In this document: positions 1 through 6,465 of the stretch, in pieces
Layout of the letters: each line of letters begins with the position of its first letter
Position numbering within the stretch: position 1 is the stretch's first letter
NCBI GenBank assembly: GCA_021647765.1
Contig: JAKIUD010000094.1
Span: 1 to 9,138 of the forward strand
Source: Desulfuromusa sp.
GTDB lineage: Bacteria; Desulfobacterota; Desulfuromonadia; Desulfuromonadales; Geopsychrobacteraceae
Length of the DNA stretch: 9,138 bases
Direction: 5' to 3'
Notes under the pieces: model-generated
Told to the model about the DNA's origin: nothing
The model's input: the letters and a program-made list of their open reading frames with translations, nothing else
The model's database searches: none
Program-made: the position numbers and the translations under genes

Positions 1-436
1 CGAGGACTCTGGCCGTATTAATGCGACCCTCCTTATCGACCTGGAAGGCATCATTAACGATTGCCTGGAGATTTTTATTGGCTCCATCAGACCAGCGGTT
101 GATGCAATTATCGATCAGCTCCTTAGCGACCTGGAGCCGCTCATCAAAGACAATCCGATCAGCGACAGCGACCTGCACCCGGTACTTACCATCAAAACTG
201 CGCAGGGAGACGTTGCCTTTTTTTCCGCCGATTTTTGCGCCATATTTTTCTGCTGACAGCAGGATAAATGTCTCCACATCAGTCAGAGCGCTAGTTTTAA
301 AGCGGCACATCAGCTGGTTCAGCTCGCGGGCTTTTTCAATCAACTCCATCACCACTTCATCGCGCAGCAGGTCGATATCTTTGATCTTCTCGATCGGCAC
401 CCATGCGCCCTGGGCGTTCTCTTTATATCCGTCCAT
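1..436 (-). CDS. DUF3164 family phage protein, 3' end beyond window
   Basis: This frame is open from an ATG at 436 to the window edge, 145 codons with no stop, so the C-terminus is missing. It begins MDGYKENAQGAWVPIEKIKD and contains a lysine/glycine-rich turn (AKIGGKKGNVSLRSFDGKYR), followed by helical sequence with INRWSDGAN. That pattern matches the DUF3164 proteins found in the early region of Mu-like phages; their biochemical role is not established. A GGAG ribosome site lies just upstream on the minus strand, and the gene starts 4 nt after the stop of the membrane-protein gene before it, so it is the last visible member of the leftward early operon. The family call is from memory of conserved sequence and is fairly secure; the function is unknown. 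Confidence 0.82.
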   Translation of the reverse strand, partial: MDGYKENAQGAWVPIEKIKDIDLLRDEVVMELIEKARELNQLMCRFKTSALTDVETFILLSAEKYGAKIGGKKGNVSLRSFDGKYRVQVAVADRIVFDERLQVAKELIDNCINRWSDGANKNLQAIVNDAFQVDKEGRINTARVL

Positions 437-440
437 TGTT

Positions 441-722
441 TTATCTCCTTGTTGGGCCTGAAAAAGCACCACTGGCGACCATCATTTTTGCGCGCAACAC
501 GGCACGCTCTTCTGATTCTTTCCGGTATCGCCGCGGGTTGAGTAGTTTCCGGGGAGACAACTGTTGCTGTTGCTGTTTTTCTTTCCCCTTATCCGAGCCT
601 TTCTCCATCACCATAATCAGCGCGATCACAACAACCACGCCGACAATCACGCCAAAAACAATGGAGATCCCCATCAGGGTTGTGGTTTCCGGCGACCAGC
701 TATAAATAATTCTTTCGATCAT
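441..722 (-). CDS. Small single-pass membrane protein of the phage early operon
   Basis: A 93-aa protein starting MIERIIYSWS. Residues about 15-39 form one strongly hydrophobic Val/Ile-rich membrane segment, followed by a basic, glutamine-rich tail (five Gln at about 50-54, then many Arg/Lys), so the tail probably faces the cytoplasm. I chose the ATG at 722 over the in-frame ATG at 752 because AGGAGA lies at proper distance before it and because it gives an ATGA overlap with the stop of the upstream zinc-ribbon gene. I do not recognise the family. Early membrane proteins of temperate phages can affect superinfection or host physiology, but nothing in the sequence points to a specific job. Confidence 0.72.
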   Translation of the reverse strand: MIERIIYSWSPETTTLMGISIVFGVIVGVVVVIALIMVMEKGSDKGKEKQQQQQLSPRKLLNPRRYRKESEERAVLRAKMMVASGAFSGPTRR

Positions 723-1144
723 GCGATTCTCCTTTTTTTGTTTTTCGACCATTCCTGGTTATCGATCCAGACACCATCTTGATAGAGATAGGGGGGCGGC
801 GAATGCATGCCACGATCCATCCAGCGATAAAGCGGTTTCGCACAGTTCTGGCACAGGTCATATTTGCTGTTTCTGCCATAGGTTCCCGTGCAACCGATTC
901 GGGTGCATTGGTGGCGTGGATGTGGATGACCTGACCGGTGTGTTGCTGGCAACTTGATTTGGGGTTGACTCTGATTCGGTTTTCTTGGCGCAACAAACCG
1001 CGCTGCCGGTGCCGGTGCCGGGCGACTGCGCTGGAATCCGCAGACACACTTGACAACTTGTATCCTGCTACCGTTTTGGAGATAGTCATAAAACCAAGTT
1101 AGCGCAGCAATCCCAGCGTGACATTTTGGGCAACGGATGCTCAT
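719..1144 (-). CDS. Zinc-ribbon-like protein with two Cys clusters
   Basis: A 141-aa protein starting MSIRCPKCHAG. The first Cys set is C5/C8 with C33/C35 (CPKC...CVCG), which looks like a zinc ribbon. The second is C80/C85 with C98/C101 (CTRIGC...CQNC). They are joined by a Pro/Ala/Arg-rich linker (about 38-75), and the tail is basic (NKKRR). Two metal sites and a basic linker suggest nucleic-acid or protein binding; a specific role cannot be read off. The ATG at 1144 is preferred to upstream in-frame starts because GGAGG precedes it and it overlaps the stop of the upstream HTH gene as ATGA. The stop in turn overlaps the start of the membrane-protein gene by ATGA, so translation of the three is probably coupled. 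Confidence 0.72.
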   Translation of the reverse strand: MSIRCPKCHAGIAALTWFYDYLQNGSRIQVVKCVCGFQRSRPAPAPAARFVAPRKPNQSQPQIKLPATHRSGHPHPRHQCTRIGCTGTYGRNSKYDLCQNCAKPLYRWMDRGMHSPPPYLYQDGVWIDNQEWSKNKKRRIA

Positions 1145-1470
1145 GATTTGCCTCCGTTGTATTTGCAAGTCGGGCAGGTCTGGTAAAGCTCGGTGGTTTG
1201 CCCGCTGCTGGGGAAAAATGGCAGTTCTGCGCGTTGTCGGGCTTCTAAACAATCAGCCAAGGCAATTTCACCCAGAATTGGGCAATTGACGGTTTCATTG
1301 GAAAATTCGGCGACGATTCGCTCCAAAATCTTATCTGGATTACCGGCATACTTGCCAGCCAGCACCAGAGATACGGCGCTGGAACTGCGTCCAATCCGCT
1401 TTGCAACCTCAGCCTGGCCGTGAGTTTCTACGGCGCTGCGAGCAACTTCAAGACGATCACTTTGCGTCAT
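1141..1470 (-). CDS. HTH protein with C-terminal cysteine motif (phage early regulator)
   Basis: A 109-aa protein starting MTQSDRLEVA. Residues about 18-40 (GQAEVAKRIGRSSSAVSLVL) form a helix-turn-helix of the XRE/Cro kind, and the C-terminal half carries C63 (CPILGEI), C74 and a CPTC pair at 99/102, which could bind a metal. HTH proteins with this CPxLG...C...CxxC tail occur in Mu-like prophages. I chose the ATG at 1470 because AGGGAG lies about six bases before it; the ATG at 1476 would abut that site. The gene overlaps the end of the preceding gene by 14 nt and its stop overlaps the next start, consistent with one coupled operon. Its DNA target is unknown. Confidence 0.75.
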   Translation of the reverse strand: MTQSDRLEVARSAVETHGQAEVAKRIGRSSSAVSLVLAGKYAGNPDKILERIVAEFSNETVNCPILGEIALADCLEARQRAELPFFPSSGQTTELYQTCPTCKYNGGKS

Positions 1471-2044
1471 GATCATCTCCCTCGCTCCAGACAACCCGGT
1501 TCAGGTTGGGGTCGTAGACCTGCTTGATGCGCTGGATCATTGGTGGTTTCGGTCCGGTGCGATTGACCAAAGTGTAACTGCCATTTTCAAACTGTTTGAG
1601 ATACCCGGCACGACACAAAAACTGGCAGTAGGTTTTAGCTTCACCAAGAGCAACAGCATGATCGTCAGTGCTGGCAAAGACATGGATATCAGTTGCAGTA
1701 AAGGTGTCGCTGCTGCGCATCGTTTCCCACATCTGCTCACGACCACGTCCCTGGGTCACTTCGGTGCCATCACGCCGGACACGGGGAGCTTCAACACCGC
1801 GATCCTGAATCAGTTTGTAAACCTTGGTTGGCTTGATAAAACCGTTACCACTAATGTATCCAACCAGTTCCAGAATTCCTGCGGCAGTCAGTCCTTTGAT
1901 ATATTCGCCGGTCTGGTTGATAGTGCAGCGGGTTTCCTGCTGGATTTGGCGCACAGTAAAATCACCTTGGAAGGTGCGGATTGCGTCCCAGATGGCATCT
2001 CTGGTTTGCAGCCTGGTTATTTCGTTAACTGGTTTTCTGGCCAT
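1457..2044 (-). CDS. Tandem winged-helix-like phage protein
   Basis: A 195-aa protein of a kind conserved in Mu-like prophages, with no known activity. It seems to contain the same fold twice. Residues about 15-80 (RDAIWDAIRTF...DFTVRQI...GEYIKGLTAAGILEL...KVYKLI) and about 101-160 (REQMWETMRSS...TFTATDI...AKTYCQFLCRAGYLK...YTLV) align by eye, each with the helix, recognition-helix and wing order of a winged helix. The C-terminus has TGPKPPMIQRIKQVYDPN, which looks like a conserved signature. The start lies 2 nt after the B stop and has only a weak ribosome site (GGGCGG inside the end of B), so it is likely translated by coupling. DNA binding is inferred from the fold. Confidence 0.75.
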   Translation of the reverse strand: MARKPVNEITRLQTRDAIWDAIRTFQGDFTVRQIQQETRCTINQTGEYIKGLTAAGILELVGYISGNGFIKPTKVYKLIQDRGVEAPRVRRDGTEVTQGRGREQMWETMRSSDTFTATDIHVFASTDDHAVALGEAKTYCQFLCRAGYLKQFENGSYTLVNRTGPKPPMIQRIKQVYDPNLNRVVWSEGDDHDAK

Positions 2045-2046
2045 GG

Positions 2047-2784
2047 CTACACCGCCCGTCTGGGAGCGGGAGTGCGCCCGGTATGCCAGCCACGATCTGC
2101 CCAGGAACTGAGGCTGATTTCGCTTAAGTGCTGGGCTTCGTTTTTGGCGCGGTTAAGGTTGACCACCACGCGGCGGGTATTGCCACCGGTTTGTTTGTGG
2201 AGTTCGGTCAGCCAATCTTCAGCAATCGTCACGTTGGGGCAGTACATATTGGCCAGCATGGCGATATCGTTCATGTTGGCTGGTTGGGCGGCGACCGGCT
2301 TGAGGATCCGGCTGTGGGCACGTTCCCAGCGTTCCAGTTTTTTGACCAGCAGTTCTTCTCCGGACAAAATGACCGGCACGCGGGATTTATCCATCATATT
2401 GCGCACCATTTCGATCATGCTGGGCTTGATAAGATGATCGGCTTCGTCGAGGATCAGTGGTCTTTGACTGGCTCGCAACTGGGTGACCACCTGGTTGAAC
2501 ATCTCATTGATGTTACGCGCAGCAGGGATGCTCATTTCAAACAGGATGGCCTGCAGCAGGGCTTTACGGGTCCAGTGGTCACAACATTCAACCCGGATGC
2601 CGCGCACTTTTGAGCGGACAAAATTACAGGCGGATGTCTTTCCGTACCCTGCATGTCCATAAAATGCGACAAAAAAACCGCCGATCTCCCGGCAATCGAC
2701 AATCGCTTCATTGACCGCCGTAAGCAGCAACGCCACATTGGAAAGCGGCGCTGGAGTCTTGACGGTCTCTCGATACTGTGTCAT
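2047..2784 (-). CDS. B: MuB-like transposition target-selection AAA+ ATPase
   Basis: A 245-aa P-loop ATPase. Walker A is GHAGYGKT at 43-50, Walker B is PLILDEAD at about 109-116, a sensor-1 region is VILSGEE at 138-144, an arginine-finger candidate is in ERAHSRI near 159, and a sensor-2-like GNTRR is at 201-205. In Mu, MuB polymerises on DNA with ATP, brings target DNA to MuA and stimulates strand transfer; its place just after the transposase gene supports the same job here. Mu B itself is about 312 aa and starts with an HTH domain; this protein begins almost at the ATPase fold, so that domain is absent. An AGGAGG ribosome site sits seven bases before the ATG. Confidence 0.9.
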   Translation of the reverse strand: MTQYRETVKTPAPLSNVALLLTAVNEAIVDCREIGGFFVAFYGHAGYGKTSACNFVRSKVRGIRVECCDHWTRKALLQAILFEMSIPAARNINEMFNQVVTQLRASQRPLILDEADHLIKPSMIEMVRNMMDKSRVPVILSGEELLVKKLERWERAHSRILKPVAAQPANMNDIAMLANMYCPNVTIAEDWLTELHKQTGGNTRRVVVNLNRAKNEAQHLSEISLSSWADRGWHTGRTPAPRRAV

Positions 2785-2822
2785 TCTTTAACCTCCTTTT
2801 AGTAACCCCTTAATTGGGGATT

Positions 2823-2849
2823 AAAGCGGCGCTGTAACGTCGCTTTTTT
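2823..2849 (+). terminator. Terminator-like hairpin between the 85-aa gene and B
   Basis: Arms AAAGCGGCG (2823-2831) and CGTCGCTTT (2838-2846) pair with one G-U and a six-base loop, followed on the plus strand by a run of T (2844-2849). Read on the plus strand this is a plausible intrinsic terminator facing against the early operon. Read on the minus strand the G-U becomes an A-C mismatch and there are only three T, so readthrough into B is expected. It could also be an mRNA hairpin tuning A versus B expression. Confidence 0.45.
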
Positions 2850-3105
2850 ATTTGGTGTTGTTGACCACAAGTTTCAATTCTGCTTGATTAGGTGGTATTC
2901 TCAGATAGTGGTTTTCTGCCTGCACCTCAAGAATGTCTAGCACCCGTTTTGTCATTTCATACTGACCTAGGTAATAGGCTTGCCTAGGGTTTTTTTTTGC
3001 CTCATCAACTGCGAGACTCTTTGCGCTAAAAAGCTCAAACCTGATATCAATAAACAATTGGTCAATGATGACTTGGGCCAGCCTGCGGTTTTCTACGGAT
3101 GACAT
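2848..3105 (-). CDS. Hypothetical 85-aa protein between transposase A and B
   Basis: An 85-aa protein starting MSSVENRRLAQVIIDQLFID, with no membrane segment or signal peptide. It is largely helical in appearance (IIDQLFIDIRFELFSAKSLAVDEAKK, YYLGQYEMTKRVLDILEVQAE) and ends in a short strand-like tail. I do not recognise a family. The start is well supported by AAGGAGGAG about five bases ahead, and it overlaps the last 13 nt of the transposase gene. Its bases are visibly more AT-rich than those of A and B on either side, and a terminator-like hairpin follows it, features seen in genes added later to phage operons. Function is unknown. Confidence 0.7.
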   Translation of the reverse strand: MSSVENRRLAQVIIDQLFIDIRFELFSAKSLAVDEAKKNPRQAYYLGQYEMTKRVLDILEVQAENHYLRIPPNQAELKLVVNNTK

Positions 3106-5186
3106 GGTGCTCCTCCTTGCGGTTGGATGTCAGCGTCCAGATCGGCCATTGTTTTTCCTGCGTTAGTATTCATAAAGGTTTTAAGCCAGTTCTCCGCCTC
3201 TTCACATGGTGGGTTTCCGGTCTTTTTTTGTTGCATTAACTGTCGATAAGCTTGAATTCTGCTGGCAGGGCTGTCGGGTTCTTTAAAGGCTGGAGAGCTA
3301 TTCGTTTCAGCTTTTTCTTCATCAATAAGTTGCTGATGAAACTGGCTGATCTGGGCTGGAACAATCTCTTCAATCTCGACCACCCCACGGCGTTCGGCTT
3401 CAACCTCATCCAGTTGGCTATAAAGTCTCTTTGCCCTTCCGGTGGCGCGTTTTTCCATGGCATGTTCGGATTCACTGACGGGGAACATGCGGCTGCGGTT
3501 GGCTTCAAACCCGGCTTTGCAGATCAGGCGCTCATCCATATCGCGAACATAGACAAACTGGCCATTTTGCGGTTCGTATTCGACGAAGACCTGTTCCCCG
3601 AAGTGGTGTTGTAGTTCGGAGTTAAAGTAGGTGTTGCCAAACAGGCGGACGTTACCGCGCCGGGTGGTGACCTGGACGCGTGGTCGGAATAGATCGTCGA
3701 GTTCAAGCTCTGTGGCGGTGTCGGGAACCCAGCCTTTGGCCAGATAGGCATCCCACATTTCATTGGGGGTCATATAGCGGCGGTTGCCGCCCTGGTCGGT
3801 GATTTTCGGTAACGCACTGTGAGGGCGATTGTTGTAGTCATCAACGGCCTGTTGGCAGAGGTCTAAAAATTGTGGCCAGCTGATCAATACGGCGGCAGCT
3901 TTAATATCATTGGTCAGCAAGCGTTGGGTTTTGTACTGCACGCTGGCGTCCATATCCTTGCCGCTGTAGGTTGGTAGTTTTTTGGCGGCACGGATCCACA
4001 ATGACCGCTGCAATCGCTCCACCAGTCCGCGAGCCTGACTGTTGCCGACGATGCCGGTTTTAAAGGTGATCCCCAGTCGGGCATAGCGACCGAAAACTGG
4101 ATCGGCATTAACCTTGGCTTTGTTTCCTGAGCCGGGATCGGTGTAAAAAATAAGCGGAATGCCACCGCGTGGTTTGTCTTCGTTGACCATAATTCCGTGA
4201 CGTAGAGCATCGGCGACGGTCTGGGCAGATTCGGCCAGCCCGGCACTCCAGCCGGTCACCACCCGGGTTGCGGCATCAATGACGGCACAAACTTCGGGTT
4301 TAAACGGACGCCCGTGGATGGGATGTCGGACTGAGGCCTTAAACGAGTGACCATCACACATACAGACTTCTAGCGGTGCCAAATCGCTGGTGTCGCGGCT
4401 GCGGAACGGTTTGATGGTTTTGATTTCTTTGGCGCTCATCCGCCCCTTTTCCCGGTCGACTTTACTCATCTTGTCAAGAAATCGGCGGGCTTGAGAGGGA
4501 CTCGGCATGGATAACATCTCTGGTAACAGATATTCCAATTCTTCCAGGGCGTCGGGGATCGAGGGTTTCTGTGGCTTCTGGTAGCACTTGAGGAAGTATG
4601 GAACCCATGCGGGTATCGGCTGCTTGGCTGGTTCAGCCGGTGCCAGTGCGGTGGTACCGATATCGCGCAGATCACGCCAGCGGTACAGGGTGCGGCGGCT
4701 GAGTGTTTGTTTTCCGGATCCGTTTTTTGAGCGGGCGTTGGCAAGCGGGACAATCTGCTGAATATGTTCGGGCAATGTCCCAGCCTGAGCACGGGCGACA
4801 ATTTTATCAATGGCCTTGCTAATGCCAAACTGCTCGGCCAGCTGATCGACCAGGGCAAGGATCTGCAACCGTGCATCCATAGTGTTACGTCGCCATGCTG
4901 GGAGGCTGGCTGGCGCGGGGAGATTATCGTTCAATACCAGGGCGTGATTCTCTTTGAGTGTCAGCTGGCCGCTGGTCTCGGGCAGGGATTCGATCGCTTG
5001 ATCGAGCAGGGCGGCTTTGGTTTCGGCTGGCAGGCTGTCAATGTGGTATTCGTAGCCGCCGCCGTTGCCGTGACGCTTGCGGGATTGCCAGTTTTCACGC
5101 TTGGCTTTGGCGCGGATACCGTCGGTTGTTCCCGGCAGTCCTGGTAGTCCTTTTAATTCTGAGATGGAGTACCACTGGCGGCTCAT
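3093..5186 (-). CDS. A: MuA-type DDE transposase
   Basis: A 697-aa protein that cuts the phage ends and joins them to target DNA. The N-terminus (about 5-60, WYSISELKGLPGLP...YEYHIDSLPAETKAAL) is the Mu-type winged-helix domain that in Mu binds the internal enhancer. Residues about 100-175 are a helical end-binding region with an HTH (SRRTLYRWRDLRD). The RNase H-like core has D278 (CMCDGHSF), D350 (FYTDPGSG) and E390 (GLVERLQRS), matching the D-D-E of MuA in order and rough spacing. A beta-barrel follows (about 500-560), then a charged helical tail which in MuA contacts MuB and ClpX. The start at 5186 has GAGGGGG upstream and overlaps the previous stop as ATGA; a longer in-frame start at 5369 would lie inside the previous gene. 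Length is close to MuA (663 aa). All three catalytic acids are intact, so it looks functional. Confidence 0.95.
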   Translation of the reverse strand: MSRQWYSISELKGLPGLPGTTDGIRAKAKRENWQSRKRHGNGGGYEYHIDSLPAETKAALLDQAIESLPETSGQLTLKENHALVLNDNLPAPASLPAWRRNTMDARLQILALVDQLAEQFGISKAIDKIVARAQAGTLPEHIQQIVPLANARSKNGSGKQTLSRRTLYRWRDLRDIGTTALAPAEPAKQPIPAWVPYFLKCYQKPQKPSIPDALEELEYLLPEMLSMPSPSQARRFLDKMSKVDREKGRMSAKEIKTIKPFRSRDTSDLAPLEVCMCDGHSFKASVRHPIHGRPFKPEVCAVIDAATRVVTGWSAGLAESAQTVADALRHGIMVNEDKPRGGIPLIFYTDPGSGNKAKVNADPVFGRYARLGITFKTGIVGNSQARGLVERLQRSLWIRAAKKLPTYSGKDMDASVQYKTQRLLTNDIKAAAVLISWPQFLDLCQQAVDDYNNRPHSALPKITDQGGNRRYMTPNEMWDAYLAKGWVPDTATELELDDLFRPRVQVTTRRGNVRLFGNTYFNSELQHHFGEQVFVEYEPQNGQFVYVRDMDERLICKAGFEANRSRMFPVSESEHAMEKRATGRAKRLYSQLDEVEAERRGVVEIEEIVPAQISQFHQQLIDEEKAETNSSPAFKEPDSPASRIQAYRQLMQQKKTGNPPCEEAENWLKTFMNTNAGKTMADLDADIQPQGGAPCHP

Positions 5187-5653
5187 GCTTCTTCCCCCTC
5201 GATCGCTGCCAACAACACCACTCTCTTGCGCTTTTCTGCCCGTGCTGCTGTGACGGCTTCGTCGTATTGCTGGATTTCGGCACGTAAAGCGTCCGGGGCT
5301 TGCAAGGCAAATAGCCCGGCAGCTTCGGCCAGAACTCTTAGGGGTTCTGTGCTGCCGGTGGATTGGCAAAATGCGGGGAGAAATTCAGCGGGGATGCGGT
5401 GCGGGTGGTTTTCTGATGTCCAATTATTAATCTGATGCACGCTGATGGTCTGTCCGGTTAAATCGGACATGTCATCAGCAAGAGTTTCGCGCGACTTAGG
5501 GGCGTTCTTGATCGCTATCTTGACGGCGGCTTGCAGCTTTGCATTAACACACAATCGACCAGGGACACTGCGCTCAGCACGTTCGGCAGTAAGAAGATCA
5601 AGCAAGCTCATCTGGTTCGGATCACTGACGATTCTTTTCCGCTTTTTGGTCAT
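5183..5653 (-). CDS. HTH-like phage regulator upstream of transposase
   Basis: A 156-aa protein starting MTKKRKRIVSDPNQMSLLDL. Residues about 54-82 (SRETLADDMSDLTGQTISVHQINNWTS) look like a helix-turn-helix, followed by a short helical segment (HRIPAEFLPAFCQSTG) and a charged, probably coiled-coil tail (about 122-145). Proteins with this plan lie between ner and the transposase gene in several Mu-like prophages and recall phage CII-type regulators, but I cannot name a studied homologue. The ATG at 5653 is favoured over 5770 because the longer version would run into the ner gene; AGGG lies about eight bases upstream. The stop overlaps the transposase start by four bases, so its translation is probably coupled to that of the transposase. 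Confidence 0.75.
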   Translation of the reverse strand: MTKKRKRIVSDPNQMSLLDLLTAERAERSVPGRLCVNAKLQAAVKIAIKNAPKSRETLADDMSDLTGQTISVHQINNWTSENHPHRIPAEFLPAFCQSTGSTEPLRVLAEAAGLFALQAPDALRAEIQQYDEAVTAARAEKRKRVVLLAAIEGEEA

Positions 5654-5685
5654 TGTGTCGCCCTGTTTTGTTTGGTATGGTTTGA

Positions 5686-5883
5686 CTACGCAGCGTACTT
5701 GGGAAAAACCTTTTCCAACGGCAGATTCAACCGCCGGGCAACTTCTGTGGCCACACGCCGTGACGCCCATTTACCATGGACGACACCGTTGACACTGGCT
5801 TTTCGGATATTAAGATCACGAGCGATATCGGCTTGTTTGATGCCACGTTCAACCATGAGTGCGCGGATTTTGTTTGGTTTCAT
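5686..5883 (-). CDS. Ner-like small HTH regulator
   Basis: A 65-aa, basic, one-domain protein, MKPNKIRALMVERGIKQADI at the start, with an HTH at about 16-37 (KQADIARDLNIRKASVNGVV) and the ending RLNLPLEKVFPKYAA. Position (first conserved early gene, divergent from the repressor, ahead of the transposase) and size (Mu Ner is 75 aa) match the Ner role: a Cro-like negative regulator that turns down early and repressor transcription during lytic growth. Sequence is closer to general XRE/Cro HTH proteins than to Mu Ner itself, so the name is by role. The ribosome site is a modest AAGG seven bases before the ATG. It starts 4 nt after the end of the minus-strand frame at 5888-6229. Confidence 0.85.
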   Translation of the reverse strand: MKPNKIRALMVERGIKQADIARDLNIRKASVNGVVHGKWASRRVATEVARRLNLPLEKVFPKYAA

Positions 5884-5887
5884 GAGT

Positions 5888-6229
5888 CTACCTTTTAAAA
5901 ATGAGGGGGATTATGTTGATATTGAGTGCCCTGAAAATGGTTCTTGAGATTCTCGTGTTGTTTGCGGCCAGCGTGAATATCATATTGAGGGTAAAGAAAA
6001 GGCTGGACACCTCATTATCAAATTCAAAAAAGGGGGAAAATATGGCGTACAAAAGCAAAATAAAAGAGGAAACCAACAGCAGTTCTGGTCGGGCGAAAAC
6101 AATCTTTTTTTTCTTCGGTTTTTTTCTGGCGCTATCCTCTTTAGCGCTGTTTTTATTTGGTCCGGAAAAGGATGCTCCATTGACGGCTGGAATTGCGGCA
6201 AACTTGGTGATGTCTTTAATTTTGGCCAT
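5888..6229 (-). CDS. Alternative minus-strand reading frame ahead of ner
   Basis: A 113-codon frame starting MAKIKDITKFAAIPAVNG, with a lysine cluster (KKPKKKK) and two hydrophobic stretches. In its favour: an AAGGA sequence sits about nine bases before the ATG, it ends only 4 nt before the ner start, and it lies just downstream of the leftward promoter candidate, so it would fit as first gene of the early operon. Against it: it uses several rare-looking codons (CCC, CGA, AGA, ATA), the protein has an unnatural mix of segments, and its hydrophobic parts mirror those of the opposite strand. It is probably the shadow of the plus-strand gene, but it is listed because the choice is not settled. 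Confidence 0.25.
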   Translation of the reverse strand: MAKIKDITKFAAIPAVNGASFSGPNKNSAKEDSARKKPKKKKIVFARPELLLVSSFILLLYAIFSPFFEFDNEVSSLFFTLNMIFTLAANNTRISRTIFRALNINIIPLIFKR

Positions 6230-6257
6230 CAGTTCTATCCTTCTTTTGAGGGAATAA
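5913..6257 (+). CDS. Small membrane protein between ner and repressor (possible dual start)
   Basis: A frame for up to 114 aa with three hydrophobic segments: about 2-26 followed by KKR, 62-83, and 90-112, the last two forming a hairpin around GPEKDAP. Two starts are credible: ATG 5913, with AGGGGG only three bases ahead, and ATG 6042 (internal Met44), with AGGGGG five bases ahead, giving a 71-aa two-segment protein MAYKSKIKEETNSSS.... The second has the better ribosome site. I recognise no family. The gene would lie on the strand opposite to early transcription and would be antisense to the leader of the ner message. The competing minus-strand frame 5888-6229 shares its wobble position, so third-base statistics cannot separate them; I favour this strand because the protein looks like a normal membrane protein. 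Confidence 0.5.
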   Translation: MLILSALKMVLEILVLFAASVNIILRVKKRLDTSLSNSKKGENMAYKSKIKEETNSSSGRAKTIFFFFGFFLALSSLALFLFGPEKDAPLTAGIAANLVMSLILAISSILLLRE

Positions 6258-6303
6258 TTTTTTTGAAGTTTTTCCTTCACTTGTTAGGTGATGATTTAAG
6301 GGC

Positions 6304-6332
6304 ATATTAACTACGAAAACGTAGTCGGTCAA
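6304..6332 (-). promoter_or_regulatory. Leftward early promoter candidate (Pe)
   Basis: On the minus strand TTGACC (6332-6327) and TAATAT (6309-6304) are separated by exactly 17 bases. The spacer contains the perfect palindrome ACTACG-AAAA-CGTAGT, so repressor binding there would block polymerase directly. The predicted start, near 6297, leaves about 410 bases of leader before ner unless the minus-strand frame at 5888-6229 is real. The -35 is strong and the -10 is four of six. Confidence 0.6.
6309..6326. promoter_or_regulatory. Operator palindrome in Pe spacer
   Basis: ACTACG (6310-6315) and CGTAGT (6320-6325) form a perfect six-base inverted repeat around AAAA. The left part also makes the full AACTACGAAA unit (6309-6318) that recurs four more times in this region. 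Confidence 0.7.
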
Positions 6333-6345
6333 GGATTATTTTCTA

Positions 6346-6355
6346 TTTCGTAGTT
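6346..6355 (-). promoter_or_regulatory. Operator unit AACTACGAAA (minus orientation)
   Basis: TTTCGTAGTT on the plus strand is an exact reverse complement of the unit. It lies upstream of Pe, facing the copy at 6309-6318. Confidence 0.65.
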
Positions 6356-6407
6356 TAATTTTTCTAATATTGCAGTATTTTCCAATAAATATAATGATTA
6401 TAGGGGT

Positions 6408-6436
6408 TTGCGTAACTACGAAATAATTAATACAAT
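6408..6436 (+). promoter_or_regulatory. Rightward repressor promoter candidate (Pc)
   Basis: TTGCGT (6408-6413) and TACAAT (6431-6436) are 17 bases apart, with five of six matches at the -10. The operator unit AACTACGAAA fills 6414-6423 inside the spacer, so the repressor probably controls its own synthesis. The predicted start near 6443 gives a leader of about 32 bases. Confidence 0.6.
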
Positions 6437-6456
6437 TTAGGTATTATTTCGGAGTT
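6414..6456. promoter_or_regulatory. Inverted operator pair over Pc
   Basis: AACTACGAAATAAT (6414-6427) and ATTATTTCGGAGTT (6443-6456) are 14-base inverted repeats with a single mismatch, flanking the -10 of Pc. The pair brackets both the promoter spacer and the predicted transcription start. Confidence 0.68.
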
Positions 6457-6465
6457 GTTGACTGG

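Noticed and set aside
1469..2437. Long plus-strand frame of 322 codons opposite the B and 195-aa genes
   Set aside because: It runs antisense to two well supported genes, has no family features and no context; it is a by-product of their codon use.
6458..6463. TTGACT as -35 of the repressor promoter
   Set aside because: No acceptable -10 lies 16-18 bases downstream, and the start would fall inside the coding region; the promoter at 6408-6436 is better.
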